DNA of 64,000 nucleotides from Dendrophyllia cribrosa (taxonomy: Eukaryota; Cnidaria; Anthozoa; Scleractinia; Dendrophylliidae). Where the stretch lies: positions 28,282,932 to 28,346,931 of the forward strand of contig JAJLRJ010000008.1 in assembly GCA_024195265.1 (NCBI GenBank), written 5' to 3'. A program made the position numbers and the translations under genes. Every line of letters starts with the position of its first letter. The first letter of the stretch is position 1. This document shows positions 62,101-64,000 of this stretch, in pieces. The notes under the pieces were generated by a model. That model searched no databases and was not told where the DNA came from. It saw nothing but the letters and a program-made list of their open reading frames with translations.

Positions 62101-63227
62101 CACCCTGTCAGAATCCCTGTATAGGGGGAAGTTGCACGCTTCTACGTGATAAGCTTCTGACAACATGCATTGCCAAGTATGCTTATTGCCTGCTTCTTCA
62201 CACTGTACCACGTTCTTATTAAGACAGCTAAAACACTGAGTTCGAGAATTGCGTTAATAATAAAACCGAATCTCGCCTTATGTCGAAATTGCATCGCAAC
62301 AACGGCGACCGATAGTTTAGACAAGGTCAAGCTACAATCAAATAATGTGGTCAATTTGAGCTTAGACAAAACGGTAGGTAGGTAAGTGTTTACATCAACG
62401 TGTAATCTCACTACTCTCTCTGTATTTCGAAAACTTTCAGCACACCAGTAAATAATTGCGTGAGATCTCGCACGCTAAGCGTGTTTTGCTATTTCGCACG
62501 TTAAGAGTGTTGTCGCACGCTAGCTTTTGTTTACGAAGGTTAACACGCTTCTTTGTTTGACTGCATTGTTCGTATATACACGCTTTATTGTTCTTAGTGT
62601 GTCCGACGAAACAAGGGAGTTTGCTAATGAAGTGTGCTCTTGAACACACTTTTAGCATGATAAAACCAATTTCTTTTGTTTTAAAGTGGAAGCATGTTGT
62701 GAGCGTGCTATCACCTTTATCCCTGTTTTCCCGTGGAGGGTCACAAATTATATTTTGCCCGTTCCAAATGCGATAGATAATGGTCACCTGCCTTACCCAT
62801 GGGGACGGCAATGGAGGGAGGGGAGGGTGGGGAGTTGCACATAGCCACATAGGGGGTTGGGGGGGGAGGTCATTGGAGCAAAACGTGTAGGAGAGGGGAG
62901 GGACTGGAAAATTTTTCGTATTCACAAGTTGGCTCATGGGAGCCTTCGATTATTTCTAGCATCATGTTGTGTTCCATGTTTCACAAACCCTAACTCCAAA
63001 GGGTATGTTGTAACAGTCTAAAATAGTGTGACATACTGATACATAATAATGGTTCCTATTTGTGACTAAGCCTAGCACACTTATTTTCTCTACTTTACCT
63101 TGTTAGAGCTGCCTTGACTTGCTGCAGATGAATCTTGTGAGAAAGCTACTTTTGTGGCAGGAGCTGAGAATTTGAAGTTATTTTTTGTCAAGTCTACAGA
63201 TGCTGTGGTGATGGCTGTTGAGAAGGA
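48919..63227 (-). CDS. NUP153: NUP153-like nucleoporin, 3' ten exons
   Basis: Exons on -, in order: 63,227-63,099; 58,964-58,945; 58,291-58,231; 57,492-56,370; 53,399-53,223; 52,172-52,089; 51,441-50,717; 50,224-50,122; 49,872-49,672; 49,112-48,919. Every junction has GT/AG and a matching phase, and the sum is 2,817 bases (939 codons with stop). Four RanBP2-type zinc fingers (W-x-C-x2-C...N...C-x2-C) are in the 1,123-base exon; FG repeats (FxFG, FGA) fill the later exons; the end is RKIKRAVRR, like the basic C-terminus of animal Nup153. It sits in the nuclear basket and binds Ran, importins and chromatin. The 5' half lies right of the window. Confidence 0.88.
50717..51441 (-). CDS. NUP153: NUP153 exon: Ala/FG-rich domain
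   Basis: A 725-base exon, phase 1 in, phase 0 out, encoding a Ser/Ala/Thr-rich low-complexity stretch with repeated PFSF, PFQFG and FAFA-type FG units. This is the transport-factor-binding part of the protein. Confidence 0.85.
51882..52046. repeat. 55-bp tandem repeat, three copies
   Basis: CAACTGTAAGTGTCCCTACA starts each unit at 51,882, 51,937 and 51,992; units differ at only one or two positions. Intronic in NUP153. Confidence 0.9.
52430..52622. repeat. Long imperfect palindrome (MITE-like)
   Basis: AAGAAATAAAAAAAC...GTGCATTGTTGAG at the left pairs with CTCAATAATGCAC...TTTTTTATTTCTT at the right, with an inner TTTTTAAGAACAC/GTGTTCTTAAAAA pair. The centre is near 52,530. Confidence 0.7.
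52706..52802. repeat. 37-bp tandem repeat
   Basis: AATCACTATAGTCRAAACCT begins each of ~2.6 copies. Confidence 0.8.
52804..53078. mobile_element. MITE with GGGTATGTGCCGCCC ends
   Basis: TTTTGGGTGGGTATGTGCCGCCC and GGGCGGCACATACCC are inverted over ~15 bases. Repeated ACCCCGTTCTAG units lie inside. Confidence 0.65.
53082..53165. repeat. Poly(C) tract
   Basis: About 84 bases almost entirely C with a few A. On the NUP153-coding strand it is poly(G). The ORF across it is an artefact of low complexity. Confidence 0.95.
53410..53645 (-). mobile_element. tRNA-derived SINE
   Basis: Minus strand 5' end GCAGGGATGGTGTAGTGCTG resembles a tRNA A box (TGGTGTAGTG), with a B box GGTTTGATTCT ~45 bases later, followed by a body and an A-rich end (the T run at 53,411-53,420 on +). 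Coral-type SINE; lies just outside the NUP153 exon ending at 53,399. Confidence 0.75.
53713..54120. mobile_element. Repeat related to the next MITE, partial
   Basis: TTAACCCACTGACACCTC start and AAAGATGTCTTTTATAACTAACT, AGAAGGAAGAAATCTTTCAAA body are shared with the complete copy at 54,149. Confidence 0.6.
54149..54741. mobile_element. MITE with TTAACCCATTCACTCCTAC ends
   Basis: TTAACCCATTCACTCCTAC and GTAGGAGTCAATGGGTTAA are inverted repeats. ~590 bases, no transposase. Confidence 0.75.
54742..55122. mobile_element. AAAGG-type MITE, divergent copy
   Basis: AAAGGGACACTGTCACC to GTGACAATGCCCCTTT; same body order as 47,370-47,754. Confidence 0.65.
55905..55992 (+). ncRNA. tRNA-like SINE head
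   Basis: TAGCTCAGTTG (A-box type) and GGTTAGAATCC (B-box type) ~50 bases apart, followed by a T run at 55,979. The acceptor arm does not pair, so it is a degenerate tRNA-derived SINE rather than a functional tRNA. Confidence 0.45.
56370..57492 (-). CDS. NUP153: NUP153 exon: four RanBP2 zinc fingers
   Basis: Phase 0 in, phase 1 out. Fingers begin GSWECEMC, GSWDCDSC, DSWSCDTC and GSWDCDTC, each with N and C-V-A-C following. They are spaced ~50 residues apart with a KFAP(A/P/L) lead-in, then the start of the FG region (FKFGVNN, FVFGSS, FRFGAS, FSFGSA). Confidence 0.92.
58672..58882. mobile_element. MITE with GTTACGCGACCCTTCGAATC ends
   Basis: Left GTTACGCGACCCTTCGAATC and right GATTCGAAGGGTCGCGTAAC are perfect inverted repeats; pairing continues inward through GCCGTCAATCATACCT. 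Confidence 0.8.
60251..60530. mobile_element. MITE with TAGAGCAGTTTTCAATTGAG ends
   Basis: TAGAGCAGTTTTCAATTGAG and CTCAATTGAAAACTGCTCTA, perfect over 24 bases including the following TGTCG/CGACA. 280 bp. Confidence 0.85.
60952..62119. mobile_element. Nested transposon with CAGGGATTCTGACAGGGTGC ends
   Basis: 20-base TIRs at 60,952 and 62,119, flanked by TATAGG on both sides (possible 6-base duplication). Repeated ATTGTGCGG units near both ends; no transposase. Confidence 0.7.
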
Positions 63228-64000
63228 CTAAGAAAAGAAAGAAATGATAAGATGGAAAAATAAACCAGAAAGGAAAATAATTATTATATGAAAAAAAAAA
63301 CTACAGTACATAAATTATATAAAAACTACATTACTCTACAAGTACAAGTTAGCAAGTGTAGAAAGTCGCAATGACAGTTTGCCAACATGCAAAAACAGTC
63401 TGACTTGTTTGCAAACTGCTTCTGAGACAATCAAATTAGGCAACTTGCATTTGCAACACAAGTTTCCAAACTTGTATTTTCCATGTTAACCATGATAATA
63501 TCTTCATGCCTGGGAATAATAATAAACTGAATGCCTTTAAGTATTATTAACATAACTATGCACTCCTCTTCAAATGTTTAGGACATGTTTCCTACTATAT
63601 TAAGTATATCTTTAATAGCTTTATGGCATAGGTATTGTTAATAAGTGTTTACAGATTTAGGACTTAGTATTTTAACCTTTGCAAAGTTTGACTTTGAGCT
63701 GAATGGGCCATCCTGCTGAAATAAAGTTTTACTTTACTTTACTTTATTAAGTGCAGTCTGAAAGAGGGTTTCGAATGTTCAATATTTATAATGCTAATAA
63801 TTTGGAAATAATAGAACTGACATGTAAAAAATACAGAATCACTCATTTACACTAAATAAATCCTGATTCATATTCAATGTACAGTGCGGATCAGAATTAA
63901 GCAAACTAAAACATACGTGTATAATGAGGGTTGTCAAAAGTAGCCAGCTGCGGGCGAAAATCACCACCTTCTTTGTTATCTCGGCCGGCTACTCAGCTGA
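63228..64000. other. NUP153 intron, no exon recognised
   Basis: AT-rich DNA, a TTTTACTTTACTTTACTTTA simple repeat near 63,727, no convincing further exon before the window ends. Confidence 0.4.

Larger units (their letters stand above)
59501..62745. mobile_element. 3.2-kb non-autonomous DNA transposon, nested
   Basis: TIRs TGTGACCCTCCAC...AACAGGGATAAAGGTGAT and their complement at 62,690-62,745, with subterminal ACACGCT repeats on both sides. No transposase ORF. Other MITEs (60,251-60,530 and 60,952-62,119) are nested inside. No clear target duplication. Intronic in NUP153. Confidence 0.7.

Overview
The window is a piece of a metazoan nuclear genome, most likely an anthozoan cnidarian (a stony coral or relative). 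This rests on intron-containing host genes, a dense load of palindromic MITEs, tRNA-derived SINE and Penelope-like fragments of kinds I associate with corals, and two large Polinton/Maverick (adintovirus-like) elements. The organism call is an inference; no ribosomal or mitochondrial marker is present. No prokaryotic operon, CRISPR array or rRNA was seen.

Layout. (1) 1 to about 9,000: the right part of an AT-rich Polinton (element 1), all genes on +: capsid protein (cut by the window edge), core/membrane protein, adenain-like protease, zinc ribbon, PLA2-domain protein, integrase with chromodomain, coiled-coil protein, AT-hook/zinc-finger protein and a 1,257-aa protein-primed PolB. Its protease and integrase frames lack a usable ATG, are open in the -1 frame, and are preceded by correctly phased A-rich slippery heptamers. 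(2) 9,001-10,620: a decayed seven-TM receptor-like gene split by a 5'-truncated Penelope-like insertion with a 12-bp target duplication. (3) 11,360-25,350: a tandem array of small two-exon secreted-peptide genes (two with both exons, one orphan exon 2, one intron-only relic), broken up by a TTAA-flanked transposon, AAAGG-type MITEs and a young L1-like LINE. (4) 25,350-29,911: gene-poor repeat DNA ending in a minisatellite. (5) 29,912-47,265: a complete but decaying 17.35-kb Polinton (element 2) with about 225-bp terminal inverted repeats, each folding into its own hairpin, and a GCGTT target duplication inside the minisatellite. (6) 48,919 to beyond the right edge: the 3' half of a NUP153-like nucleoporin gene on -, with ten exons whose phases all agree and introns filled with MITEs, a SINE and a nested 3.2-kb transposon.

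How the genes fit together. Each Polinton carries a self-synthesising, virus-like gene set: integrase, PolB with 3'-5' exonuclease, capsid proteins, and protease (element 1) or packaging ATPase (element 2). Element 2 adds a VLTF3-like late transcription factor candidate and an F-box-like protein. Almost every element 2 gene starts a few bases after a TATATATA-type motif. Element 1 has two motif classes that may separate early (PolB, AT-hook/zinc finger) from late (virion) genes. In element 2 about half the ORFs are intact; PolB, ATPase, capsid and nuclease carry stops or frameshifts.

All calls come from reading the sequence and remembered family patterns. No database search was possible.
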